In this document: piece by piece, positions 14,101 to 24,639 of the stretch | How the letters are laid out: every line of letters begins with the position of its first letter | Position numbering within the stretch: the first letter of the stretch is position 1 | Assembly: GCF_041260155.1 (NCBI RefSeq) | Contig: NC_091933.1 | Span: 6,662,501-6,726,500, forward strand | DNA length: 64,000 nucleotides | Reading direction: 5' to 3' | Source of the DNA: Ptychodera flava | Lineage: Eukaryota > Hemichordata > Enteropneusta > Ptychoderidae | Program-made: the position numbers and the translations under genes | The notes under the pieces: model-generated | What the model was told of the DNA's origin: nothing | The model's database searches: none | What the model saw: only the letters and a program-made list of their open reading frames with translations

Positions 14101-17100
14101 GTCTCCTTTGCTAAAAAATACAGTATGCCGATTACCATGTAAGGAGAGATGATGACGTCAAGACAGATTTGTAGTGCGTTTGGTCCTGGATGGTGCACAA
14201 AGTTTTGTCAAGGTAGCCTGTGTATTTATTTCCTAAATGGGAGAGATTAGGGTCGATCTAAACGAAGGCCGAAGAATGTATGATACTCTAAACGAGCTGA
14301 ACTCTAACGCGAATGGTTGGATAATTTGGAGGACGTCTAGAATGATCTCGTCTCATTAAGATTATTTGGCGGTCAGTATTGAATTTCAACTGCGTCACAA
14401 GTTTGCGAAATGAGTATTCAATCGAACGGTCAACGCACGATATTTTAGAAATCTGGAGACATGGCACATCGCATTTTTATTTAGTATTTTATATCTTACA
14501 AAAGATTTTAGAAGCAATGATTTTGTCGAAAATTCTGAAAAAAATATAGGAAGATTTGATCGCGAACACATTTTCACTTGGGGTCAACTAGCCCTGCGTA
14601 CGATGCTGTGTGTTCCGCTACAGCTAAGGGACCGTTCAGTTTTTACGGCCGGGGGGGCGGCAAAATCCAGGGGGGTCATCGTAATTTTGGAATCCACAAA
14701 GGGGGGGTCATCGCTTTTTCACTGGTAGGAAAGGGGGGGTCACCACATTTTCAAAAACATAATACCAACAATAAAGTTCACTTTATGCCATGGCCATGAT
14801 CGACCCTCTTTACCGGCGGGCCGCCTTCGGCGGCCCACTACAATAAATATACATTATGTATTACCCATGACCCTCTTAACAGGCAGACGCCTTTGGCGGC
14901 CCACTCCAATTAGGTTTACTTCATGTAATGGCCATGATTGACCCTCTTTACCGGCGGGCCGCCTGCGGCGGCCCACTACAATAAATTGACTTTATGTAAT
15001 GCCCCACGGCAATCTTACCGTAAAATTCCCAATTGAAGCCGCGGCTTGTATTAGAAACATTTGAGGGACCCCTGGGATCACGCACCGAATAGTGGTAATG
15101 GCCGCGCGCCTTCAGCGGCCCTGTCCAGTAAAGTCTACTTTATGCAATAGCCATGATCGACCCTCTTTACCGGCGTGCCACCTTTGGTGGCCCACTAGAA
15201 TAAAGTTGACTTTACCCATGACCCTCTTAACCGGAGGGCTGCCTTTGGCGAACCACCCAAATAAGGTTTACTTTATACAATGTCCATGGACATGAGTTGT
15301 CTATGGAAATGAAGTTAAAAATTGCCTTACAGTCGTCATAATTAACAGACGTTTCAATGGATGTGGCTGAGAAGTTTGTGCACTGGCATCTCTGCTACAC
15401 GAATAAAGTGCGCCGCGTACCGGAGTTCAAATCCAAACCATGCGGGTAAATTTGACATATGGGTTTTGGTTATTTTTCAGGGGGGGGGTCATCAATTTTT
15501 TCGTCTGACAAAGGGGGGTCATCTTTTTTTCACAAAAAATGCAGGGGGGTTCTATATTTTTTGAACACCGGCGACAAGATTTTGCCGCCCCCCCCCCAGG
15601 CCGTAAAAACTGAACGCTCCCTAATCACGCCCCGCTCACCACAGCCCTGCAAAGACCCGTACGTAGGGTCAGTGACTTCAAATCCATTTTGGGACTTGAC
15701 GTAAAAAAGCCAAATTACTGCCGAAATTCAGCGTTCTTGGGCCCAAATCGTATCCCAGCCTACCTCAGCTACTCGATCGCTTCCAAAAATGACAGTCTTT
15801 TATTCACTTCTCGTAAATAACCGTCGATGTCGGCAACTCCGATCTCTCGCTAGCCATGCGTACGATGCTGTGTGTCAGCTGTAGCACATAGCATCGTACG
15901 CAGGGTCAACATGGGGTTGCAGCCATGTTGCCTCAAAACTTATTTCTGTCTGCAATCAAAACTCAAAAATGTCGGATATGAACCTGAAAAATCGATGCAA
16001 TTTTGTCAAACTTCGGCGAAATTTCAGCCTATAGACAAAATTTCATCTAGGTAAGGTAAATTTACTGAAATTTGATCGACATATAATCCTGAGCTTGAAC
16101 GTGACAGCTCGCCTTCTCCGGGAAGTCAAGCATCCAGCTGCCCATACACAGTTGCCCATATGGCCAGGTTTATGAGATTGTTTTCAAGCGACGGCGGCAG
16201 ACCGTACGGGGCTCTGGATATGAACCTACCGCCGGTGTAGCTGTAATAACTGTTGCGTTGTTTTTAGTGCCCACGGACGAAGTCCTGGGGGAGTTATAGG
16301 TTTGGTCATGTCAGTCCGTCCGTCCGTTCACGCAGATATCTCAGACATGCCCTAGGCAATTTCTTTCAAACTTTGCACAAGAATAGTACCCAACCCCATA
16401 CAGATGCACGTCGATTTGTTTCACAATGCGATCGAATTTGGCCGTGTTAGAGGACTTTTTAGTTTACACCTCCATAGACTCCCATGTATAAGGCAGTTCT
16501 CCATAGACTCCCATGTATAAGGCCAAGAAAAATAAAAATTTAGTTTCTCATCGTATTCATATTGCCTTAAGGATGCAGTGACACAGTTTTTTGTCCCCAC
16601 GGATAAAGTCCAGGGGGCTTATAGATTGGGTCATATCCGTCCGTGAGTCCATCAGTGAGTCCATCGGTTCACGCAGATATCTCAGACATTTTGACAAAAT
16701 ATCATGTGACCTTGGTGACCTTTGACTTCAAATATACATTATTGTCCATAACTCAGTAACCACAAGTGCTAAACCTTTCATATTTGGTATGATGGGACAC
16801 CTTATGACGCCACATATTGTACCCAATTAATTATGCGCATATCTAATTTTGAGCGAGCCAATAGAGCTAGAGGTCTGATTTTTTGTATATAGGGATAAGT
16901 TAACAATATAATTTGTTTGACAAAACGTCACGTGACCTCAATGACCTTTGACCTCAAATATACATATTTGTCCACAACTCAGTAACCACAAGTGCTACAC
17001 CCTTCATATTTGGTATGATAGGACACCTTATGACACCATATATTGTACCTCATTAATTATGCGCATATCTTATTTTGAGCGAGCCAATAGAGCTAGAGGT

Positions 17101-18676
17101 CTGATTTTTGGTATATAGGGATAACTATAGGGTAGAAATCTAAATATGCCCATCTAAATATTAGACATCTACCATCGAGAACAAAAGAAATTTGCTGTAA
17201 TTTGAATATTTAAGGAGTTTAAGCAATTTCCACTATAAATAAAGAACCCCTGCCTCAAACTCCACAAAAGTTGCTAGACATATTTTGCCGTTGTCATGCC
17301 ATTGCTTCGTTTAATAACCAGTTAATCAAATGCCTAATTGACAGGAGGAAATTCAATACCATATTTGAATAGTAGTATATATTGTCCTCAAAATTACTCT
17401 ATCACGGCCCAAGTACTCATTGCCTTCAGCAATACTGCCTTAAAGTTATTATTACTCAGAGCATTGTTAAACAAATGATCACATATGCAAGTTCAAGTTT
17501 ATTACATTTATGGTTGAGTTTTATTACATTTATGGTTAATTTGTTTATTACGTTTGTGGTTGCGGGTTGTTACATTAATGGTTGACTGTCTTATTACATT
17601 TGTGGTTGATTTTATTACAATTATGGTTGATATTACATTTGTGAAGATTATTACATTTATGGAGGTTACAAGACACCTCTAAGGACGATTACGACGAGGA
17701 ATGTTTAGTTTGCAGCAGCTTGGTGCTTTCAAAAGTTGAGTTTGTATTATTTTTTCTTCCGTGTTTACTCTTTAGTTTTATTAGCTGGTGAGCACCGCAT
17801 TACCCATACATGTGTCGTTATTCGTGTTTCCCACACGGTCATGATTAGGCAAAATTTCCCGCGATTCGTTGTAAAGTAAGAAATTATTGTCTCGTGAATG
17901 ACACGAGAGTAGTGCTCACCAATCGGGCGTTGGAATGCAAGGGATAGCAGATGTGTTTTTATTTAGGGGCTATATACGAGCACAGTTGTGTATTCATTCT
18001 AGCGGTTCTCTCGCCGTTCATCAGCTTTTATTCTCGGAAAACTTTTTGTTATTTTGTCAAATTTATTTCTCTATGATGCCCAACATCACATTGTAAGCAC
18101 ATATATAGCATTTGCATTTGGGCGCTGGTTTCCAGAGTTTTGATTCAATATAAGGGTTTTATTTATCTGAAGGTTTTCCTGGACGGCAATATGTTTTTTG
18201 AAAGTTTTCGTTATTGAAACTTTGCATAGAATTTATTCCTATTGTACTTTTGTTCGAGAGGAAAACATTTTTTAACAGTGTTTCGTTTATAATAAACGCG
18301 GACGCACTGCCAGTTAGTATGCGCCATATTACCCATACATATGTCGTTATTCGTGTTTTCTACACGGAGTCATGATTAGACAAATTTGCACTCAATTCCG
18401 GTGAAACAAGGCGCCGGTGCAGCGCCTCTTGTGGTGAAAGACGAAAATTTCTTATTTTCCACCTTATTTTACACATAACGCGCAACCCGTCTAGACCAGC
18501 AAAGTATTGTTCGACTGGACTCGCGGTCCTTAACTATACTTGAAGGCTACTGTAATTTATTGCAGTACATAAGTTATAACAATAACGTGATTGTACATAC
18601 CTGGTTTTATTTCTTTGTCAATTTTCTTTTTCAACTGATCCCATCGTTCCCGTTGTCTTCTTTCCCAGTCCTCCAT
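2016..18676 (-). CDS. Death-effector-domain (DED) fold protein, split by a 13-kb intron
   Basis: Exon 18601-18676 (from ATG) and exon 5344-5547 join in phase 1, and together form one DED-like six-helix domain of about 80 residues. The first exon gives a charged helix and IDKEIKPG. The second gives the core helices with IESTLSLIEKLELQG and the typical ALRAIMEEIGRTDL ending. DED proteins act as adaptors in apoptosis and inflammatory signalling by homotypic contacts in the cytoplasm. The likely third exon, 2016-2125, is phase-compatible and would end the protein at 129 residues. More exons in between or beyond the window cannot be excluded. The DED assignment rests on pattern similarity alone. 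Confidence 0.6.
2857..3070. mobile_element. Short non-autonomous element (MITE), 4-bp-TSD family, copy 1
   Basis: It begins AACACAATTGGAACTAATTT and ends with the inverted counterpart AGTTCAAATCGTGTT. It is flanked by ACAC at 2853-2856 and 3071-3074. Compared with the copy at 32071 it is in the opposite orientation; both share the AAAAGTGT and CACCTAACAC interior. It has no coding capacity. Confidence 0.85.
4340..5000. mobile_element. Foldback element, about 650 bp, with ~270-bp arms
   Basis: The left arm, 4350-4615, and right arm, 4730-4990, are diverged inverted copies. Shared blocks include GCTCAGAACCCCC, ATCACGTGA and GGTAATTTGCATAACCTTT, and TGAGACAC near the centre. The spacer of about 110 bases is T- and A-rich. 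The whole unit could fold into one long hairpin. It has no ORF of note. Confidence 0.75.
5344..5547 (-). CDS. DED gene, core domain exon
   Basis: A TTTTTTTTCCATAG acceptor and an AAAG-GTACG donor bound 204 bases, phase 1 in and out. The frame encodes the C-terminal two thirds of the DED-like fold, including the helix pair around KLELQGVMS and the closing EEIGRTDL motif. Confidence 0.65.
5600..7030. other. No gene recognised
   Basis: This is intronic sequence of the DED gene model, AT-rich. I see no exons, repeats or elements until the inverted-repeat element at 7036. Confidence 0.5.
7036..7420. mobile_element. Inverted-repeat element, about 385 bp
   Basis: AGTAATAGAGCGCGAAGCCA at 7036 and its inverse at the right end belong to arms of about 65 bases that match almost perfectly (through CAGCTGTAGCC). 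The interior is unique and non-coding. No convincing target duplication is seen, so its class is open. Confidence 0.7.
7650..9835 (+). pseudogene. Decayed DIRS-type (tyrosine recombinase) retrotransposon
   Basis: Frameshifted but collinear pieces run in the order of DIRS-like elements. Reverse transcriptase comes first: VNPLTVAVNS near 7655, FSLDLKSTYHHIEMFDPQRT and YFVFNVMSFGLSTAPYT at 7805-7955, then FIDDGVG, the YxDD-box equivalent, near 8015. RNase H follows, with YADASAVGFGGCID and WRELEAV at 8485-8615. Next comes a DIRS linker with GPHTIDRFA at about 8890 and FDNAISSLVVPHWGSAAALF near 9060. The N-terminal part of a tyrosine recombinase lies at about 9370-9830. Many stops and shifts show it is dead, and the catalytic Arg-His-Arg-Tyr region is not visible. 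Confidence 0.85.
9845..10975. repeat. Repeat element with TGTC tract and five or more ~140-bp internal repeats
   Basis: It opens with GCTCACATGTTCACACACGTG and a CTGTCTGTCTGTC tract, and closes near CACGTGAGCACATTCAG. Between 10200 and 10930 a unit of about 140 bp recurs, with the shared pieces CATTTGCATATTTAATGAAC, TTTGTAATTAG, AAATTTGATGAAACCTGCT and GATATCTAATTGTC. It has no coding content and starts a few bases after the DIRS remnant. Confidence 0.7.
11248..11490 (+). CDS. Candidate 5' exon interrupted downstream by the 6.2-kb element
   Basis: From an ATG the frame is open for 81 codons and ends at a strong GAG-GTAAGA donor. The region is richer in GC and CpG than its surroundings. An internal acceptor (CTCATGCAG) would give a shorter exon, 11371-11490, that keeps the frame. 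The residues end LLPEDLVFQTVCIYE; I recognise no domain. The element insertion site overlaps the donor (GTA-AGACA), and no matching next exon was found after 17675. It could also be a fragment of an older repeat. Confidence 0.35.
11579..12251. mobile_element. Possible insertion splitting the left terminal array
   Basis: The CCATAAATGTAATAA array stops at about 11577 and resumes at 12277. The intervening block starts GTCGCGCCAG and ends CTGGCGCGAC, a perfect 10-bp inverted pair. No target duplication is obvious, and no protein is recognised inside. Confidence 0.35.
12474..12560. repeat. Block shared with 39366-39450
   Basis: GCAACTCC(G/A)CACAT, TTCATATCTT, TTGTTTGCGTTT and AGTGTGT recur in the same order and strand at 39372, where the block directly follows the nested Harbinger element. 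The 6.2-kb and 4.3-kb elements thus share internal sequence. Confidence 0.5.
14805..15270. repeat. Tandem repeats of about 75-85 bp with a GC-rich hairpin
   Basis: Five or six diverged units each contain a GACCCTCTTTACCGGCGGGC-type head, a short palindrome such as GGGCCGCCTTCGGCGGCCC, and an AATAAA plus TTTACTTTATG tail. They lie inside the Harbinger-like element and are far richer in GC than their surroundings. Confidence 0.65.
15361..15450 (+). repeat. tRNA-like (SINE head) segment
   Basis: The stretch has a box A-like TGGCTGAGAAGTTTGTGC and, about 45 bases later, a box B-like GGAGTTCAAATCC, the internal RNA polymerase III promoter layout of tRNA-derived SINEs. The intervening arms do not fold into a clean cloverleaf by eye, so a functional tRNA is unlikely. 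Confidence 0.35.
15850..15912. repeat. Short palindrome related to the flank at 14585
   Basis: TGCGTACGATGCTGTGTG and CACATAGCATCGTACGCA form a hairpin of about 20-bp arms. The left arm with its TAGCC start recurs at 14590-14625, directly beside the Harbinger-like insertion. That suggests the Harbinger element landed in another copy of the same palindrome. Confidence 0.6.
16264..17128. repeat. Duplicated repeat family (CCACGGAcgAAGTCC type)
   Basis: A GTGCCCACGGACGAAGTCCT head followed by GTCCGTCCGT and CAGATATCTCAGACATG occurs at 16268 and again, diverged, at 16596. Downstream, a unit of about 215 bp is tandemly duplicated (16700-16907 and 16917-17128), with shared pieces GTGACCT, CATATTTGGTATGAT and GAGCGAGCCAATAGAGCTAG. 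Confidence 0.7.
17795..18385. repeat. Pair of ~60-bp direct repeats about 525 bp apart
   Basis: ATTACCCATACATGTGTCGT at about 17800 and its near-identical copy at about 18328 both continue into TATTCGTGTTT, ACACGG and TCATGATTAG. No gene is seen between them. Confidence 0.55.
18601..18676 (-). CDS. DED gene, first coding exon
   Basis: ATG in context ATTATGG opens MEDWERRQRERW and a lysine-rich helix, ending in phase 1 at a CCAG-GTATGT donor. The open frame continues upstream to an acceptor (TTCTTTTAG) at about 18698, so a 5' untranslated or coding exon precedes it. Confidence 0.6.
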
Positions 18677-18699
18677 AATGATACAACGATGATATGCCT

Positions 18700-21600
18700 A
18701 AAAGAACAAAGTGATATCCACTGACTCGTCTCACAAATAAAAATCGCGGCTCTACGGTCAATAGTTACATAGGCGACGACTCGTTCCCGCTATGATCCGG
18801 TTTACATGCCAAATGCATTTGTTGATGATCATATCTCTATCCGCAAATCAAATCACCTTACCATCGCCTTGCCATTTGTTTGTATATATCGAAAGTAATT
18901 GTTTGTTTGAGGATAGTTTCCGATGAAACCAGCAATGATAATCTTCTAATGTAGTTGAATTCATCAGCGATTGTACCTTTTCATGGTAATATTTTAATGT
19001 GGCCGGTAGCGCAAATTAGCATATTCTTGTGTAAATTTTGAAGCATTTCGCCCAGTAATGACGTATTGTGCCACGTGGAAAGAAGTCTGGTACGAACCGA
19101 TTTCATAACACTAACGATGCTTAAAGTGTTCGGGCACCTGAAGGCGCATGATTGTAACAATCATAACTGACGTATAGTTCAGAAACTGGCGAAATTTTGA
19201 AAAAAATCTGACATTCAAATCAAGGAAAAGGTGTAAATTAAATAGGCATTCTGTTTTGTGTCAGTTGGCGACGATGTCATAAAAATTGTTCTAAGTACAC
19301 GACGGTTTCACAAAAAATAGATTGAAATATCGCCATTAGAATGTGAATTATTACATCTTGTGAACTATATGCCTCATTTACACTAATTTTGCTCTGCAAA
19401 CAAAATGTGAACGAATGTAAAAGGCTCTCCGGCTGTCCCATACTTAAGAAATGCTAGCTAACAGGTATCATCTGATGCGAATAATACAACAGGTCTTTTT
19501 CGTATCTGAACCAATCAGAGCGCTGGGTTTGCAAGCGCAAACTTGTATAGTATAATGCAGAGTATGCTGTTGGCATGCTTGGAAATTGAAAACGGTCGGT
19601 CATATTGAATAAGTGTTACCTGGTTCACAAACCCTATTGGTGAACAGCACAGAATGTTTGTGTGTTCAGATCAAATTTACAAGTATATTAGAGTTCCTTT
19701 GGTTCATACCAACGCCGTCAAAATATCGCTTTAAAATGAATCGTTATCAGCAAGTATTCAGAGCCAAATATATAGACATGCATGTTTTGAACCATTGGAT
19801 GTTTCACAGGCGAACTCGGCCTTCTGTCTTTTTCTTTGCACGTTATAATCGAACCACGTACCAGGTGCAAACACTTTAAATGACAGGTTACCACCATGGT
19901 ATCCAGGAAATACATGGAATACTACATTACCAGGCAGCCAACTACAGAACAAGGCTAACATAATCACAGTGCCGTGAGAACTGATGAACATTACATGGTA
20001 ATGAGACCTAAGGCAATGGGTCCAGCCAATCAGTAAGCAGTAAGCGGACCTTGCAGGACCGCAAACACCAATAACTGTGGCTGATACATGTGTCTCGGAC
20101 ATAAATCGTATGTCATTTTGAAACAGGACTAGTGGTGCACAAGAAAGCACAGAGTGTGTAACATATCATTGTTTAACGCAGCTGGCTGTATTGCATGTCT
20201 TTCATATCAGCGATAGCAAACTGTTTATAAGAATTTGAAACACTAGCCGTGTTCCGTTTCATGCTCTGTGTTTTACATTCGGTAATTGAACTGATTGCGG
20301 ACAAAGGTCACGATAAAACTCGTTGTCTTGCACTTTATACCGTGTACACAAACATGGCTGACATTGGCAACAGTGCTCAGAAACATCTGTAAAGCAGGTA
20401 AAGTATTAAGAAGATCCTACAAGTACAGTGTAACTGAACAAAACGCCCATACATAGCCTTGGACTTATTGGAACTCGCTAACAGAAGCTCGGTAAAAACG
20501 TCAGATCTTCACAGAGCCGCGAGTTGTTTACTATTGCTGCATGACGGAAGTTAAAGCTTCCTGCTATGACGTAGTCGGTGTTTTCCTATCGTCAGTATCG
20601 TACGTGGTATTGCATACTATACGTTCATAATCGATGTTTGCTGAGCAAGATTCAAAACTTTCTCTAGGAAACACACCCTGAACAGGCATCTAAAGATAGA
20701 AGAAAAGCAGCTGCTGTAAATGGCAAATGCTGCGAGTTATTTCAGCAACGGTAAAGCTCACCTACCTCAGGTATGCACCGGCATGTATTCACTCGTGTCC
20801 CGGATGTTGAAGTATATAGGCTGAACTTTGACACTCAGAACAGAAGCACCTACGTACTTTATTCTTACAGCGACTCGTCCATATATCGCGTGTGTGTAAT
20901 GCATGATTCGAGTTACATGATGATAAACAGTGAACTAGCCGGTCGTGTAATATGAAATAGCTGAAATAGGCAAGATTGCGGGTAGTTTGCATGATAAGGC
21001 AGCTACAAGATACCTACAATTTTAAATGTTCAAAATCGCATTTTTAAACTTCCGTGCCTATTATTTGCAAATATTTGAATTCGCATTTCCAACTTTCGAT
21101 CTACAAACTTTGAATCTCGAAGTTGTATTTTCATTACCATTCTTACACCCTTTTTAGCATACCGTTCGCTTTCGACAGCTACGAACGCTCTTTGGATACT
21201 AACCCGTGATCGCATGCCGAACACGAGACCAAGGCTAATATATAGGGTTCATTCAAACACAGCACAGTCAAATTCTTGATGTGACTGATCAGTTGGTAGG
21301 GGGTCAGTACTACTTAGTGCCCCTCCTTCCCTCTGATGACCTACGTTTCTTGGCGCATCAGGATCAGGACAATTAGAGGTCATCTGATTATTCCTTAAAT
21401 ATGTCTTGCTCGTCTTCTTCAGGAAATGTTAATCTGGCCCGTAGTGTTTGAATAAAATAGCAGGAAACCGACAGGTCGAACAATAGTACAAAAAGGGATG
21501 ATATAGTTTTAGAGATGACACATGCTTATGCTGTCATGTCTGAATTGAGCTTATGGTTTTCAACTTCATAAGTCGCATGCAATACTACGAGTGTTTCAAA

Positions 21601-22170
21601 GCTTTGCACACTGCTGGTCTTCATGCCCTGAGACTACATGAACTCAACAGCTTTCAGAATGTTATGGTTTGGTCCAGGTCCTTGTAAACTCACTAATAAA
21701 TCTAGAAGGGCCTCGTGTCATGATAAGGTTAGTGTTCGTGGAATTCGCAGTAGAGGATGTCGTTTACTACATCCATAGATCTCTTATCATGTAGAAAGGA
21801 GGAGTATGGTCTACAGATAAGCTTGAAAATCTTAACGTTGGCATATACTCAAGTGTGAAGTATCTCCCTCAAAGTGTTCAGTCAGGATTAGTTTACCGTA
21901 CAGCGAAAATGAGCCGACAACGTCGCGACATGGATAGCACTAGAACAGTGAAAGAATGCTTAACTGAATTCTGAAACAAAACATTGTTACAGTCGTCGAT
22001 TTATTTGTTCACTTCAATTTTAGGGTGGACGGTAATTTTGAACAAATTTCAATCTCATTTTTAAGCTATTAATTAGTTATCGTTAGACTATATAAGCCTT
22101 GTGTTGGCGTTTTATTTCTGATTTACTTTACCATTGCAGAAAGTCAATAGTATCGAGTTTTGAATGTGAA
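18700..22170. other. Upstream region of the DED gene, no firm gene
   Basis: There are short open frames on both strands, none with matching splice sites. If the acceptor before the DED start codon is used, the gene's 5' untranslated exon and promoter should lie here. Confidence 0.4.
20769..20936 (-). CDS. Unassigned short coding-like frame
   Basis: A 55-codon open frame includes RVAVRIKYVGASVLSVKVQP and ends TSEYMPVHT before TGA. An in-frame ATG would give 45 residues. No domain or clear splice sites support it. Confidence 0.18.
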
Positions 22171-22179
22171 AATTTCACA

Positions 22180-22418
22180 TTACGGACACATATTGTTTGA
22201 TGTTTCATGTTCTTTATTTATTGACCTGAAAATCTTGGTCATCTTTTCACTGACATCTTTGTTTGCGCTTTCATATTCGCATTTCGTAATGTCTTTCGCC
22301 TGAGGAGAATATTTCCCACAGCTAATAACAGTTTTCTGCATGGATGGTTTTCTTTCTACCGTTACACACGTAACAATAAACGGGTCCACATACTCTTCCA
22401 CAAACACTGATTGTGCCT
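22180..22418 (-). CDS. Unassigned short coding-like frame
   Basis: About 79 codons on the minus strand have protein-like composition with paired cysteines (VTCVTVERK, VISCGKYS, TKCEYES) and end at TAA. A weak acceptor (CTGTAG) lies at the start. No family is recognised, and chance is possible. Confidence 0.22.
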
Positions 22419-22589
22419 ACAGTGCATTTCATGCGAAATTTACAACCCACTCTCATGCTGATTCTTCAATGAAAACGACAAGCTACGGTGTCACAGCGCA
22501 TTTAAAAGTCAAGGACTCATCAATTGACCATGATATTGTTAGTCAATATGGCAAGAAAGTTAATCAGCTTATTTCTCAGACTTGATCGT

Positions 22590-24500
22590 CTATTTTATCA
22601 GCAAAAGTCGAAATGTTTTGTGATCCCCGCTACAAAATACAATGCCACGTATTTTGCTGTACTTCACTTTACATCACATCACATCAGAGCATAAATAAAC
22701 GACACAAGATCCTAAAACATTGGCACTCTGTTGTTCTGAAACAATAGTCTCAATATGGTACAGTGATTCTGTATAAGGAAATACAAGGTTGTTTAATTCT
22801 AAATTTAGCTTGAAAATAAACTACATGATAATTCAAATCCCGATGTTGCAGATAAGTGTGTAAGAAAATGCAGTACGGACTAAAATACCCGACGGTGGCA
22901 CTCACAGGAAAGACAGGGTATATACCCATTGCTTGTTCCGAAAAAAATTCAAAACACCTCTTACCTGGCGGCGTTCAACTGTACGTGTATTATGATATCA
23001 ATCAAGAACTATAGCATGACCGTGTTTAAACTTCAGTTTTGTGACTAACAAAAGCAACATAAAATATGTACAATGAACTTACCGGTGACTGTACCAGACT
23101 TACTGATTTACTGCCATTAATTAATTAGTCGGTGACTTCTGTGAGACTTGTCTCACAAAGAGGGCTGCGGAACTTACATCAAATGCACTTATTGCAATTG
23201 ACTAACATTATCCTGAAAGTGTACATGAAATGAACATAAGCCATTACTGTAATTCTATCCCAAACCAAATAATAATGTAAATTTTTCTGGGATGGTATGT
23301 CCGATTAAGGAAAAAATTGTAGACAAAGCTGTTGTCTAACATGAAGGCATGTCCAAGTTTACGTTGTGATACGTAGCGGAAGTGGTAGATGTAGAGATAG
23401 ACAATATATCCTGGGGGATGGTGGTCAAAAGTTGGGGGCGGAATCTACAGACGAAAAATGAAACGGAAAAAAAAGTTCTGTATCCATGCTGACATTTGCG
23501 GCCAATAAAAAAAATTGTGAATTTCGACAAAATAGAATGCATACTACGCAAAATCCGGAAAATAATTTTATGTCAAATATTGAACCACAAAACTTACACA
23601 TCAGCTGTTTGACCACTACAAAACAATGACATCTACTGAAGGCTATCGGCAAAAGGATTTAGTGGGAAGATTTCTTATTGACAAACAAACAGATAAATAT
23701 GACGCAGTGTTTTAAGGTCATCAACTTAAAATATTAGTGGCATCAAGTCGACGGAGGAATCCTATCAATATAACGGGTGTGCGTTTTTGTAATCTTGAAG
23801 AAAATTACTAATGTTTGAACTTAAAGAGTAGAATAACAACATTTAAAAATACTGTTCTCTCGAAAACACCCACTGACATTACCAAGCTCTCTCGAAAGGT
23901 TGTCTGTGATAGGTCCATTTCTGTGCGTTTGGTTGCTTCACTAATCTATGGTCTTGATTAGTAGCAGCCTGGTTTAGAGCTGATAGTAGAGAGCCTTGTT
24001 CTCTTGTTGTATATTATGGAATTCAAGAAAATCAGCAGCGACTAATAAGAAACAATCAAGGTGTCATGTGGGAGGTGTGAGATATTCAACTTTCAGGTAG
24101 GCAGGCGGAGAATAACTCAGATAAATAATTGCTTAATGACAATGGTGGGCAAGGATGTTTTTGTCCCTCTCTGCTAAAATCATGATCTTTCATCGACGCA
24201 GCTTAACACAAAGACAACTTTCTTCATATCGCCTGTTTTTGATTTCATCTCCTTTTCGATACGTTTTTTTATTCTGGGTTAAAGGTCTTTGGCCCACATC
24301 ACATAAATGAGAATTTAGGATAAGAAATTTTACGTTTTGTTAATAAGTTTTTTAACCACCGTGTTCTTTAAATGGATTAATATACTTTACTGAATATTTG
24401 AAGCACTGTCTTTTATTTGACCTGTGGCTTTCGGCCGGTTTTTAAAAGAAAATGTCTAGTTCGAGGTCGTAGCACTATACAACATATTCCCCCAGCTGGA
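22590..24500. other. No gene recognised
   Basis: AT-rich unique sequence. Donor-like GTAAGA and GTAAGT sites on the minus strand near 22970 and 23080 are not attached to open frames. Confidence 0.45.
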
Positions 24501-24639
24501 AGTCTCTAGGACTCCTAAGACATAATTTGCAACAAAATCACCTTAGCGAAGTTCTGTGGTAAAAGGATAACATTAATAGTAAAGGAAATGTACTCTTCTG
24601 TGAAAAATTTAAGATGAAAAGGTATCTGGAATGATGAAG

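Larger units (their letters stand above)
14628..15621. mobile_element. PIF/Harbinger-like non-autonomous element, second subfamily
   Basis: The ends GGGACCGTTCAGTTTTTACG and CGTAAAAACTGAACGCTCCC are inverted copies, followed on each side by GGCC and G or C runs. TAA is duplicated at 14625-14627 and 15622-15624. The arms carry repeated G-run plus GTCATC motifs, parallel to but different from the element at 38090. The centre holds tandem GC-rich hairpin repeats and a tRNA-like segment. Confidence 0.78.
11499..17670. mobile_element. 6.2-kb composite element with tandem-repeat termini and 5-bp TSD
   Basis: It begins TGTAACCTCCATAAATGTAA and ends with the exact inverse TTACATTTATGGAGGTTACA. AGACA is duplicated at 11494-11498 and 17671-17675. 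Both ends are arrays of a roughly 20-bp unit (CCATAAATGTAATAA): 11499-11576 and 12277-12412 on the left, 17485-17670 inverted on the right. Such subrepeat-built inverted termini resemble foldback transposons. It carries the Harbinger-like element at 14628 and the duplicated repeats at 16264-17128. I see no transposase. Confidence 0.75.

Noticed and set aside
15361..15450. A functional tRNA gene
   Set aside because: Boxes A and B are present, but the arms do not pair into a cloverleaf and it sits inside a transposon. A SINE-derived fragment is more likely.
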